Origin: Bradysia coprophila
Taxonomy: Eukaryota; Arthropoda; Insecta; Diptera; Sciaridae
Reading direction: 5' to 3'
NCBI RefSeq assembly: GCF_014529535.1
Contig: NW_023503555.1
Span: 8,184,001-8,248,000 of the forward strand
Length of the DNA: 64,000 nt
Position 1 is the first letter of the stretch. Each line of letters begins with the position of its first letter. The notes beneath the pieces are model-generated. The model did not search any database. It saw only the letters and a program-made list of their open reading frames with translations, and was not told where the DNA came from. Below, piece by piece: positions 36,001 to 46,617 of this stretch. The position numbers and the translations under genes were made by a program.

Positions 36001-36010
36001 TATTGTCGAT

Positions 36011-36219
36011 ATGAAGTCGTACATCGCAATTGTGCTAATAGTTTTAGTGGTAGCAATGATGGAGGTATGTAGATTTACTATTGTACTTCAATAGAAATAT
36101 TTACATTTTTGATAATATAGTTAATCAGTGCACGGCCTCAGCCGGCGGATCATACTCGTGGCAATTACTATCCGGCTATTGGCGTATACTATCCAGGTAT
36201 ACCATGGTTTGGCAAATGA
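36011..36219 (+). CDS. Small secreted peptide precursor with C-terminal amidation signal
   Basis: Two exons, 36011-36064 and 36121-36219, joined by a 56-base GT-AG intron in phase 0, code for 50 residues. The first exon is nearly all signal peptide (MKSYIAIVLIVLVVAMME). Cleavage is likely shortly after LISA at the start of exon 2. The predicted mature part starts about RPQPADHTRG and ends GIPWFGK. A final Gly-Lys is the usual signal for removal of Lys and C-terminal amidation, giving PWF-amide. It has no Cys. The size and two-exon layout resemble insect neuropeptide-like precursors and short immune-induced peptides, but I do not recognise the family. A poly(A) signal follows at 36263. Confidence 0.72.
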
Positions 36220-36262
36220 CCAGTCAGAAAGGGAAAGTTGTAATAGATTTGCTGTTATTATC

Positions 36263-36268
36263 AATAAA
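36263..36268 (+). terminator. Poly(A) signal of the small peptide gene
   Basis: AATAAA lies 44 bases after the stop of the two-exon peptide gene, at the distance expected for a very short 3' UTR. Confidence 0.7.
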
Positions 36269-36269
36269 A

Positions 36270-37658
36270 TCAGATTTTAAAATTTAAAACTATTTGTCCG
36301 GTTTTGAGGTAATTTCGTGCACTGGGGCACCCAACGAAAATTTTATTATGGAATATGGTATAGCTGGATCAAACTTGGGACTAAATGTTTTTCTTGAGTG
36401 TCGTATATCTATTAAAAAGTATTATTTTTTGGAGGGGTTTACTCGAAGGACTGATTAATTACCGAAATTCTATGGAATAGATATTTTCCTAACGCATTCG
36501 ATTCCAGCATTCGCCTCCGGCTCGAGCTGGAAACCTCTCATTCGCTAAAAAATTTAGCATAAGTTATGAACAACGTTTTTCTTAAACGACGTTGAAAATA
36601 AGCGACGAAGTCGCGAAATCAACACTAGTTAGGAAAAGCTTTTTTCTGCAACTGCGCTACTAAAACAGAACTTTTTCTTGCGTGATTTGTGTGGCGATCG
36701 AAGGTTTTTTTCTCTGTTTTTATATATTTTACTTTTCGCTACTAGTGGTGAAATGGATTTACTTTTCACCACTCTTTTTGTAACATTAACCATAAATAAA
36801 AATTCTGCCCTGACCAAATTTCGAACGCCCGACACCAAAATCCAATGCTTATCGAGCAACACCTCTGAAATACATAAATACAGTCTACTTGATCGTTCAT
36901 TAGTTATTTATGCAACAAGTTGCGAAAAGTGGTAGTTTTCGTCACTAGATGTAAGTGTGTTGTAGAAAATTTAATTCTTTTAACCGAGCATCTATCAACT
37001 CCAAACAATTACTTGCAGCATTTGAGTAGAATAGACGAAGTTGAGTTAAACAAGTAGGTTAACGGAACCGGTTTCGCGCCTATCTCTTGTTACGAGCATT
37101 GAAAGTGAAAAACGAATGGTAAAGAGAGTCAAAACAGCGGCTCATAACAAAAATAATAAATGGTAGTCATAACCGTCATAACCGGTGCTGTTACCTGAAT
37201 TTGTATCATCTTTTGTCTGTCCTGCATTTTGAATTGCATGCCATACGGACAATAATTTCACCCATTTAACTTCCATTTCTCAATACCAGGTCCAATTAAT
37301 CCAGAAAAGCAACGACTTCTCTGCTAAAAATGTGCAGCTAATACCGTGCAACAGAGTGTTTCAATGTAGATCCGATTTGATATACCATGATCCAGGAACT
37401 ACGGCTAGGATTATTATTATGAGATTCTTGATGAGATCTCAAAGAGAAAATCATCGCGTCAATTTGGAATAAATAGTTCGGACGATTAAATTTGTTCAAA
37501 AGTATGCCGTTCGTTCCACTTCATTTCCCAATATTTTTTCATCAGAATGCCGTCCCGTATCTTTCGCATATTTTGTTTCTGTTAGAGCGCCCATTGACGA
37601 CTGAATCTTGAACGTCTCCATAATTCAAGTCGTCGTACAAAAAGTTTCAATTAGAAAC
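36270..37658. other. Non-coding stretch with a stray zinc-finger piece
   Basis: No complete gene is visible. At about 37338-37393 the plus strand reads CNRVFQCRSDLIYHD, a recognisable second half of a C2H2 finger without its partner residues. A close relative (CNRVFQFRSSLTKHV) lies at 54451-54495. The rest is AT-rich spacer. Confidence 0.5.
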
Positions 37659-37860
37659 CACGGCAGAGTAAAATAAACCAGGCAGGAGCGGTTCATTTTC
37701 GAAACGTCAAATAAGGGACCTAATACACTGTATGAAAATGAACTCAAATGAACACTGAAATAAATTGAAAAATTTTGTTCGCAAAAAATATTGGGCTACT
37801 AGATTATTCAGGTCCCTTGTCAAATCAGCGCTACTGCCTGGTTAACTTTACTCTGTCGTG
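37659..37860. mobile_element. MITE, second CACGGCAGAGTAAA copy
   Basis: It has the same ends and inner sequence as 26495-26687, in the opposite orientation (CCAGGCAGGAGCGGTTC at the left). Flanking target duplication is not visible, so it is probably older or its flank has changed. Confidence 0.8.
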
Positions 37861-37951
37861 ATACGACCAAACATCCGGGAACTGGGAGAACTGCAATCGC
37901 GCAAAGCACTCCGGAGCAAAAAGTGCATATGGCAGAAGCTATTATATAAAC

Positions 37952-38073
37952 AGTTGAAAATCTTATCTGCCAGGTTAGGTAATATGTAATGTAATGTAGA
38001 TTATCTGCCACAGCTGTGGCAGCTATTGTAGATTACCTGGAGACAAAATTACCTGCTACAATTAAGATTTTCA
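37952..38073. repeat. Diverged inverted repeat
   Basis: AGTTGAAAATCTTATCTGCC pairs with AATTAAGATTTTCAACT, and AGATTATCTGCCACAGCTGT forms a central palindrome. It lies upstream of zinc-finger copy B1. Confidence 0.5.
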
Positions 38074-38467
38074 ACTATTTTTTGTCAGTGCATTTAAGAA
38101 CAGCGACCAATTCAAACACAAAAAACACACATTCGGCGACTTGAATTTTCATTTTCACTTTTCCAGAGGTATAGGTTAGACCATTCAACTCTTAACATCT
38201 AGAAATTGACTTTCCATTAATTTTCATTGGCGATAACCCAATATGTTGAAAGGGTTAACGTTCTGGTACAAAAACGAAAACAAGTACGATCAACGCAAAC
38301 CTGCATAGCTCATCATCAAGCAAAGTGTTGTAACGTCAATCTATGGACAGTCTTGTTTGGGTTGACACTTTCATACCTCTGTAAGTCTCCCCCGTCAACA
38401 AATCAAAGTTACAGCCTGATACTTCCTCGTCAACGACAATCGAGCCATTTTACGGTACATCGCTTAC

Positions 38468-40690
38468 ATGGCGTCAATCCTGGATATATCGGACACATTT
38501 CTTGAGAACTTCGTAGACGAACTGAGCCATCCTGAACACGCAGCTCACCCAAATGTTGGATTTAATATTGAAGAGGAGAATATGTGTAAAGACCTGTTGG
38601 ACGCACTGAACTCGTTAGCCTCACCAGCAATCTCTCCATTCAACGTTGCTGCTAATCATGTTGTCGGCCAAAACTTCAGCGTTTTAGGATACACAAACTG
38701 CGACACAGACGATATCAGTTATATTATGGAAGCAAAACAAGCAGTGCCGGAACTGACCTCACAAGCTGTTCAAAATTTGGACGGTTTAGGATACATCAAC
38801 TATGAATCAGGCTGGTCGAGCAGCAATATCTATTGTAACGTTGTTGGTGGAAGTGTTATGCGAGCAGAACAAGCAGCACCAGGTGAACTAACCTAAAAGA
38901 TTGGTCGAAACTTGAGTGATTTAGGATACATTAACTTTGACCCAGACATGTCAAGCTGCAATTTCAGTTGGAACGATGGTGGAGATGCAATGCAAGCAGA
39001 ACAAGAAGTACCGCGCGAAATAACTTCGAAAGTATGTCAAAATTTGGATGGTTTGGGATGCGTCAACCATGACTTAGGCTGGTCGAGCAGCACTGTCAGT
39101 TGGAATGGAATGACGAAACTGAATTCTTTATGCCATCCAATGCTCCAGCAGAATAAGAGTAATTCTGCATTAAGAAACCAGATACCTCCCATTTTGCCTT
39201 CACATGTTCGCCCTGATCCGAAGAGAAAGAATAGCGCTAATGAGTCTAATACTTCAGTGTAAGGACATAGTTTGCGTTGGTAATCTCTTCACAGTCGTGA
39301 TTTCCGACTATTTCAGAACCGGTGAACCCCATGTGGACGTTAACATCGAAAATCATCAGCTGGAAGTACTGTCTCATGAAAGAACTACGACGCATGCGGA
39401 CAGTACTGAGCAACCAGAAGATGCATCGCAACTGGATAAATGTCAGGTAATTGTAATGGATCTTTTGGTATTCCTGCCTCGATGTGAGCTCTTGAATTAC
39501 ATGGAGTGCGCATTTTGTTGAAATTTTTTCCGCTTGTGATTTTCGATGCGGCTTTTCATTTACTGACTGCTTCTCATTTCCAGGTTCAATTCATTGGAAA
39601 CGGTAGCGAAACTCCTCTTAAAAATGCTGCGAAAGGTCGTCGTAAACGTAAGTTCTTCTTCTTCCACATGATTTGTTTTGATACAATTCAAGCCAATTAA
39701 GTCGACTGTCGTTCTTATTTAAAAGAATCAACACGCTACCCCTGTGCAGAGTGTGGCAAGCAATTCGGAAGCAAACATTATTTGGCCATACATTCGCGGG
39801 TCCACACTGGTAAGTTGTAAGTACGAAGACACTGATGTGGGATTGGTTTTGCCCGGGATAGAATCTCGGTGAATTTAACTTTGAATTTGTTGTATGTAGG
39901 CGAAAAGCCATACAAGTGCGCGCAATGTGATTATGCTTCCACTGGAGCAGCTGGTTTGGCCAGACATAAAAATACTCATTCTGGTAAGTGATAAGAATGT
40001 TCAACTCAAAAGAAGGTCGATCCACAGAGACAAACTAAAAATATTCCCAAAACATTTCACAGACGCAAAGCCATTCAAATGTTCGACTTGTAATGCAACG
40101 TTCAAATTAAGAAGTTACCTAGCCGTTCATCGTAAGATTCATACTGGTAAGTGAAAATAAAGCTGAAAGATAGTTTTTGTTCGTTTCTGAGAGAGAACAC
40201 ACTGCAACTAACTGAAACTTTACAATTTTTGTTAGTGTTCCTGGCATCAAGTCCACTTTGGTTCATCATTTTTAGCATCCTAACCATTTCAGCTCTGAAA
40301 ATTTTGACTTTTGTTTTGTACGAAAATTTATTTTTCAGAAAGGGGGTGCACGTGTGACATCTGCAAGAAATTATTTCTGCGCGGGGGATCTTTGATGCAT
40401 CATCAGAATATTCACACTGGTTTGTTTATCGACTCCGATAGTGGGCACATCTCGAAATAAACAGAAATTTTTAATTGCAGATGAAAGGCCGTACGAGTGC
40501 AATGTGTGAAATCAAACGTTTGCCCTAAGTGCTGGGTTAAGCAGTCATCGTAAATGGTATAAAATTGCCACTTTCTAAAGTTTATATTATAGGAATGGCG
40601 GTGACTTGTTTGGTATATTGACAAAAAACAATTCATTTTTAGTCTGTGGAAACAAAATTTGTGAATGAACGTAATTGAATTCTGAATAAA
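38468..40690 (+). pseudogene. Zinc-finger copy B1, broken
   Basis: Exons: 38468-39258, 39317-39446, 39584-39647, 39726-39809, 39900-39983, 40063-40146, 40339-40419, then 40481 onward. Exon 1 starts [20 protein letters not shown] and holds the acidic repeat (for example [20 protein letters not shown]). Exon 3 is short and basic (KGRRK). Fingers 1-4 are intact, with finger exons of 84, 84, 84 and 81 bases in phase 1. Two changes break it. A TAA at 38894-38896 interrupts exon 1, and the second Cys codon of the last finger is TGA (40507-40509). A poly(A) signal is at 40685. If translation began after the first stop, fingers 1-4 could still be made, so some function cannot be excluded. Upstream DNA from about 38195 is shared with B2, B4 and B5. 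Confidence 0.78.
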
Positions 40691-40782
40691 TGTCTCCTCG
40701 TCGAGGTGTTTGTCTGTCCACAAGATTGGTTGACATTCGGTCAAAATTTAATTATTTTCGCTCCATTGATGCACTGCGCTTA

Positions 40783-40814
40783 TGTCATACATTTATCCAC
40801 TTCCCAATTATGAG
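40783..40814. repeat. Solo half of the 2426-2521 MITE
   Basis: TGTCATACATTTATCCACTT followed by CCCAATTATGAG equals the right terminus of the element at 2426-2521. The same piece follows B4 at about 48819-48849. It marks the edge of the duplicated unit. Confidence 0.65.
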
Positions 40815-41086
40815 ACTATGAGATGGCGTTTATTGTTAGGAATTTATCAGCGAAAAATCTGACGTTCCCTATTTCATTGAAAGGGTACAAAAACGGAAAC
40901 AAGTACGATCAACGCAAAACTGCATAACTCATCATCAAACAAAGTGCTGTAACGTCAATCTATGGACAGTCTTGTTTGGGTTGACACTTTCATACCTCTG
41001 TAAGTCTACCCCGTCAACAAATCAAAGTTACAGCCTGATACTTCCTCGTCAACGACAATCGAGCCATTTTACGGCACATTGCTTAC

Positions 41087-42892
41087 ATGGCGTCAATTCT
41101 GGATATATCGGAGACATTTCTTGAGAACTTCGTAGACGGACTGAGCCATCCAAGCAGTACTGCGCGAAATGACTCCGAAAATTTGTCAAAATTTGGATGG
41201 TTTGGGATGCGTCAACCATGACTCAGGTTGGTCGAGCAGTAATGCCAGTTGGAATGGAATGATGAAACTGAATTCTTTATGCGATCCAATGCTCAAGCAG
41301 AAGTGTAATTCTGCATTAAGAGATCAGATACCTCCCATTTTGACTTCATATGATCGCCTGAACAGGGCTAATGAATCGAATGCAAGTGTAAGGACAAAGT
41401 TTGTGTTGGTGATCTCGTCACAGTCGTGATTTCCAACTATTTCAGAACCAGTGCGCACACTCTCAAAGTGCAGCATTGTGAACCAGATGTTGACGATGCT
41501 ATCGAGAATCATAAGCTGGAAGAACTACTGTAACATGAAAGAACTGCTACGCCTGTGGATAGTACGGAGCAATCAGAAGATACATCACAACTGGATAAAT
41601 GTCAGGTAATGGCAATGGATCTTCTGGTATTCCTGTCTTGATGTGAACTGTTGAATTACATGGAAGAACAATTGGGCGTTTTGTTAAAATTTACTTCCGC
41701 CCATAATTACTGACGCGGGTTTTCACCTACTGACCGTTGCTTATTTCCAGGTTCAATTAATTGGAAAAAGTAGCGAAATTTCTCTTAAAGATGCTGCTTC
41801 AAAAGATCGTCGTAACGGTAGGTTCTTCTTCCATATAAGTTGTTTTGCTTGAATCCAAGTCAATTAAGTCCGCTGTTGTCCTCGTTTAAAAGAATCGACA
41901 ACGTACTGTGCAGAGTGCGGCAGGCAATACAGTAACAAATATTATCTGACCATACATTCGCGGGTCCACACTGGTAAGTATGAAGACACTATGTGAGATT
42001 GTTTTTTCCCGGTATGTAGGCGAAAAGCCATACAGGTGCGAGCAATGTGATTATGCTTCCACTGGAACAAGTGGCTTGACCAGACATAAAAAGACGCATT
42101 CTGGTAAGTGAAAAGAAAGTTGAACTCAGAAGAAGGTCGATCCACAGAGACAAACTAAAAATATTCCCAAAACATTTCACAGACGCAAAGCCATTCAAAT
42201 GTTTGATTTGTAATTGTACTTTCAAATATAAAATTGATCTAACCGAACATAAAAGGACTCATATTGGTAAGTGAAAGTAGAGCAGGAAGACAGCTTTGGT
42301 AAGTTTCTGAGACACACCGCAAATAACTGTTATTTCAAAAAATTTTGTTTGTTCTGGATGTTAAACCTGATGGGTTGTTTCGTTTGTTATGTTGCATCCA
42401 GGCATCAAGTCGGATTTGTCTCATCATTTTTATGATCATAACCATTTCTGGTCTGAACATTTTGTTTCACTAAAATTTCTCTTTCAGATAAAACGCCATT
42501 CACGTGTGACGTCTGCAATACATCATTTTGGCGTAAGGCATATTTGACGAATCACAAAAAAACTCACACCACCGGTTTGTTTGTCGATTGCGAAAGTGGG
42601 CACACCTCGAAATAAATTGAAATTTTTGATTCCAGCTGAAAGGCTGTACGAGTGTGACGTGTGGAATAAAACGTGAAATGCCGCGTTATCCAAGCATCGT
42701 AAACGAAACGGCACAAAAAAGGTGGAGAGTAGCTGATATGCGACTTTGGACGGATTTCAAAGGTGTTAGATCGACAGTACCTGCTTTGTTTGACAAGTAA
42801 TTCATTTTTAGTCGGTGGAAACAAAATCCTTCGTGCTGCGGATGGATTATGTTTTGTATATTTTGTGTGAATGTAATTGAATTTTGAATAAA
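41087..42892 (+). pseudogene. Zinc-finger copy B2, broken
   Basis: Exons: 41087-41387, 41446-41605, 41751-41817, 41893-41973, 42020-42103, 42183-42266, 42488-42574, 42636 onward. Exon 1 has lost about 490 bases of the acidic-repeat region compared with B1. The loss joins SHP to the middle of a later repeat out of frame. Exon 2 has a TAA at 41531-41533. The last finger has Trp for its second Cys and a stop at 42674-42676. Fingers 1-4 keep all zinc ligands and good splice sites. The last poly(A) signal is at 42887. The fingers differ from those of B1 at several positions in the helix, as expected for diverging DNA contacts. Confidence 0.8.
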
Positions 42893-43533
42893 TGTCTCCT
42901 CTTCGAGGTGACATTCGGTCAAAATTTTATTGTTTTCGCTCATCCAACGAAGGCTCTGGAAAGAACTTTTAACTTCATTAACTTTGAGTTAACGTCGTCT
43001 GCTTCAATGCTATGTATGTACGATCAAGTGTATTGAAATTTTGCAGAGAATCCTGCGTAGATCAATTTTTGCGCCCTTTAACAGGACGTTTGGAATCACT
43101 TATAATATCTCCACCTGAAATGCATATAAACAAGAAGCTAAATTCAAAGACAAGCAAATCAACCTGCTCTTCCCTACCCAGGTGAGTGAATTTAACGAAG
43201 AAAACAAAGCTTTTTCGATCTCTAGCCTCAGTCTCTCTAGGCGGTCTGAGGCTAGCGTGATCTAGACATCATCAGTTGTTTCCACTGATCCCTTCCCTAG
43301 ACAGCAGTAAATCAGTCGGTCGTACAAGTTTTTGACTGATTTACATACACAGTTGCTATCTTCTGATGGAAATTCGAGTATTAGAATGGAATGCTGCTTT
43401 GGAGACACACCAACGCAGCAAAAGCACAAGTGAACATTCATTCTACAACAAAACCATCACGCTTGCTCAAAACCATCAAAACTCACGCCTCAGCCGTTCA
43501 GTGATCCAAAATACATTTTTCTATTGCAATGCC

Positions 43534-43801
43534 CAAGGTAAATATAGTGAGGAGGTAATGCCATATACAACCGAATCAGATGTGCAGTGGCACGAAACGT
43601 TGCTATAAACGCCATCTCTCCCTGTCTTTAAAATAACAAAATTGCTTAGAAACCTGGGCCATCTGTTTTGTGATAGGCACAACATTTTGTGAAACACAAG
43701 TAAATCTTAGTCAACCATTTAAAAAAAAGATGTCAGTGGCAACGAACTATTGTGCTAGGCCGGCTAGGCCGCGCATTACCTCCGCCCATATATTTACCTT
43801 G
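43534..43801. mobile_element. hAT-like MITE with exact 8-base target duplication
   Basis: The ends CAAGGTAAATATAGTGAGGA and TATATTTACCTTG are inverted. GCAATGCC is repeated exactly at 43526-43533 and 43802-43809. It is the reference copy for the fragments at 2125 and 3819. The inside has no gene. Confidence 0.88.
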
Positions 43802-44281
43802 GCAATGCCAACGTATATACCAATACTCTAGCAAACAAAATCTCAGCTTTCTGTGTCAAATTAAACGGCGTTGATAATTTGATTCATTGATAATCTCATT
43901 AAAGAACATGGCTACCAATTGAAACACAAAAAACAGTGAAACACACATTCGACGACTTGAATTTTCATTTTCAATTTTCCAGAGTTAGGTTATACCATTC
44001 AAAACTGAACTACTCTCGATTCCATTCAGTTGAGCATACCATTCAGTTGAACATTCCATACAGAAGTATCCTGTTTTATAAAACATTGAACGTCGAAATA
44101 CAAAAATATGTTGAAAAGTGTAAAAATGTTGTCTTTCGATGTTTGAAGTACATCGAATATACCAAATTAGGACATTCGATATTTTTAACGTCACGAATTG
44201 GCAACGGACCATTAGAATATCATATGAGTGAGTGTTACATAGAAACTATTATTCAATTTGCCGAAGGTAAGAAACTTTATT
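43802..44281. other. Duplicated upstream flank of the zinc-finger array
   Basis: About 43930-44000 (ACACATTCGACGACTTGAAT, TTTTCCAGAGTTAGGTTATA) matches 38115-38190 upstream of B1, so the duplicated block reaches this far. No gene is supported in the rest. Confidence 0.5.
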
Positions 44282-45360
44282 TTACCTGAGAATTATACTA
44301 ATTCCAGGAGTGGCGCCATCTAATACGCATTTAGGGTCGACAGGCCTTTCATATACATATTTGGTGCTAACGTTAAAGCAAAAACAAATATTTAAAATTG
44401 TGTGTGCGAGTACCTTAAATTTTTCAAATCTGGATTCTTTTCTTTCAAAACCTCCAAAACGCATCGGCAACACTTCAACTCTACGCAGAGTCTGTGCAAC
44501 AAGTCTGATATTCATTTTTTTTTGCAACTGAACTGCACGTGTTGTTTAGTGAGTCTGTTTCCCAATCGTTATTCGATGTTTTTCTTGTAGCTCATGCAGC
44601 ATCATAATGTATCGCCATTCACAGGACGACCCTGAGCATCTTGCAAAATTTTTTTGCTGCCAAGAGTGTTTCTAAAAAGCTTCGGCATATATGGCAAACG
44701 TCCCAGATTATTTCAATTCGATCATTAGTAACGGGATGGTTAAAGTGCGTGGGGTTTTTCATTTTGCGATTTTTTTACCATGGACACATTTGTTGCAACA
44801 CCATCAATTACTAAAGCCACAACCAAAACAATATTTTCACGAAGAACTTTTAATATTCCGTTCAAAATTTCTGCTCGCTCTTTAGTATTCAATCCATACG
44901 TTAGGTAGTATGAAATTTTGAAATTGGCATTCAAAGCAGTTAGTACGATTATCCAGTCTTTCGTTGCAGCAATATATTTTGCCGAAGTCGACAAAGCCAA
45001 TGTATTTCTTGTTTACAAAGTTGAATTCAATTTGCTTTCTTATACTCATCTCATCGATGGCCACGCAGAATCTAAGCTGCCACCCCTTTGTCTTGAAATT
45101 CTTTAATCTTCACACTAAGAACGTTTAGTGTTTCTTTCGTAATTCGAGGATCACCTTTTACTGACCTGACTCACCGTTTACTGACCTGCCTGACCGTTTA
45201 CTGACCTAACTCACCGTTTACTGACCTGACTCACTCCATTTTCGAATGGTTTTTGGTGCAGGCAGTTTATTTTTGACTTTGTTTCTAACGTATCGATATG
45301 CTCGCGGCGAATAGAAGTGTACTGTAAGAGCAAATCTACGAACTTCTGGTATTCATTGTT
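44282..45360 (-). mobile_element. Broken P-element/THAP9-like transposase
   Basis: On the minus strand, from high to low position, the following can be read. FALTVHFYSPRAYRYVRNKV and PAPKTIRKW lie at about 45345-45240. VKGDPRITKETLNVLS lies at about 45165-45120. IDEMSIRKQIEF and KYIGFVDFG lie at about 45060-44985. YYLTYGLNTKERAEI and IDGVATNVSM lie at about 44915-44770. A C-terminal piece with LVAQTLRRVEVLPMRF and YERPVDPKCVLDG lies at 44510-44300. This order matches P-element and THAP9 transposases. The parts are in different frames and separated by stops, and the THAP DNA-binding domain is not found, so it is inactive. It was inserted in the zinc-finger array before or during its duplication. 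Confidence 0.8.
45153..45236. repeat. Tandem 21-base repeat inside the P-like transposase
   Basis: Four units of about CCGTTTACTGACCTGACTCA lie where the transposase should read about W-x-SVNG. The unit is 21 bases, so it would add seven residues per copy. It is probably slippage after the gene died. Confidence 0.78.
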
Positions 45361-45714
45361 CAATTGAGGGCCTAAATTACTAGAAAAATTCCGAAATTTA
45401 TGCCCAAGTCATGAAAAACTAAATTTATAAGAAAGTAGGCTCCTCAATAAGTGGCCCTTTATATCAAATCTGTTTTGGTGCCTGTTAAAAGAGCTTTCAT
45501 TCACACCGGTAAACTTCCACCCGCATAATCATTTCCGGTCTAGGAAAATGTTGATTTTTTTAAAATGTCATCTCTTTCACATGTGACGTATTTGATGGTT
45601 CACAAGAATATTCACACTGGTTTTCTTTTGTTGTCTGCGCTGCGTAAACTGAACATTTGGGTGGCGATCGAAACTTTTCGCAACTTGTTGCATAATAGTT
45701 ATTTATGCAATCGA

Positions 45715-45807
45715 GGTGCAAGGTAACTTCATTAGGATCTAGAAGTGTAATTATGACACGAGGCCGCAGGCCGTGCGTCATAATACACATAATGAGCCTA
45801 ATAAAGT
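45715..45807. repeat. Palindrome related to 23864-23931
   Basis: GTGCAAGGTAACTTCATTAG and CATAATGAGCCTAATAAAGT pair imperfectly. The centre is TGACACGAGGCCGCAGGCCG followed by TGCGTCA. It is inserted in remnant B3. Confidence 0.6.
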
Positions 45808-45861
45808 ATCGAGAGTATCGAGTATTGGATCGAGTTGCATACAACGTTTTATGCCACAGAG

Positions 45862-46011
45862 CAACGCACTTCAAGCAAAAGTGGTACTCTAAATAAGGTA
45901 CTGAAACTTGACAGTGCTCCATACAAAATTTTACACTGTAAAAAGAGTGGTAATAAAATTTCACTCTATTTGGCAGCTGTCATTAATAGCACTTTTGCTT
46001 GAAGTGCGTTG
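45862..46011. mobile_element. hAT-like MITE, CAACGCACTTCAAGCA ends
   Basis: CAACGCACTTCAAGCAAAAG and CTTTTGCTTGAAGTGCGTTG, 150 bases apart, with CACAGAG on both sides (45855-45861 and 46012-46018). It is a sister of 19889-20056. Confidence 0.85.
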
Positions 46012-46617
46012 CACAGAGGCATCTGAAGTTTGTCAATTTTGCATATGATGGTTGAGTGGCATGAATAACTTTTATTGACTCCGAAAGTGGAGACATCGAA
46101 ATAAATTGAAATACTTGATTGCAAGTGGAAGGCCGTACGAGTGCAATCTGTGCTATAAAACGTATAAAGCTCCGCGTTATCCAAGCATCATCGTCAACGG
46201 CATAGGAGGAGAGTAGCCTAGCCGATATATGATTCTTGACTAATTTTTAAGAACAACGGCGACATAATTGCTTTCGTTTTTAGTCTGTGCCTTCGTGCTG
46301 CCGATGGATTAGTTTTGTATTTTGTCATGTGAATATTGTGTTAACATCTTGAAATTGATTTTAAATTCATTTTCATTGACGATTATCCAATAACGTTGAA
46401 AGGGGTTAACATTCTGGTACAACAACGGAAACATGTACGATCAACGCAAAACTGTATAACTCATCATCAAGCAAAGCGTTGTAACGTCAATCTATGGACA
46501 GTCTTGTTTGGGTTGACACTATCATAACTCTGTAAGTCTCCCCCGTCAACAAATCAAAGTTATAGCCTGATTCTTCCTCTCAACGACAATCGAGCCATTT
46601 TACGGCACATCGCTTAC

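Larger units (their letters stand above)
45490..46330 (+). pseudogene. Zinc-finger remnant B3
   Basis: Only the 3' part of a B copy is left. It has the intron before the fourth finger (TAATCATTTCCGGTCT), a shortened fourth finger (SLSHVTYLMVHKNIHTG), and a decayed fifth finger at about 46124-46190 (ERPYECNLCYKTYKAPR). The following stop (GGAGAGTAGCC) and the start of the 3' UTR come next. Two repeats have landed in the last intron: 45715-45807 and 45862-46011. Confidence 0.7.

Noticed and set aside
43366-43608. Plus-strand frame of 80 codons between B2 and the P-like relic
   Set aside because: It runs into the MITE at 43534 and has no domain or splice support.
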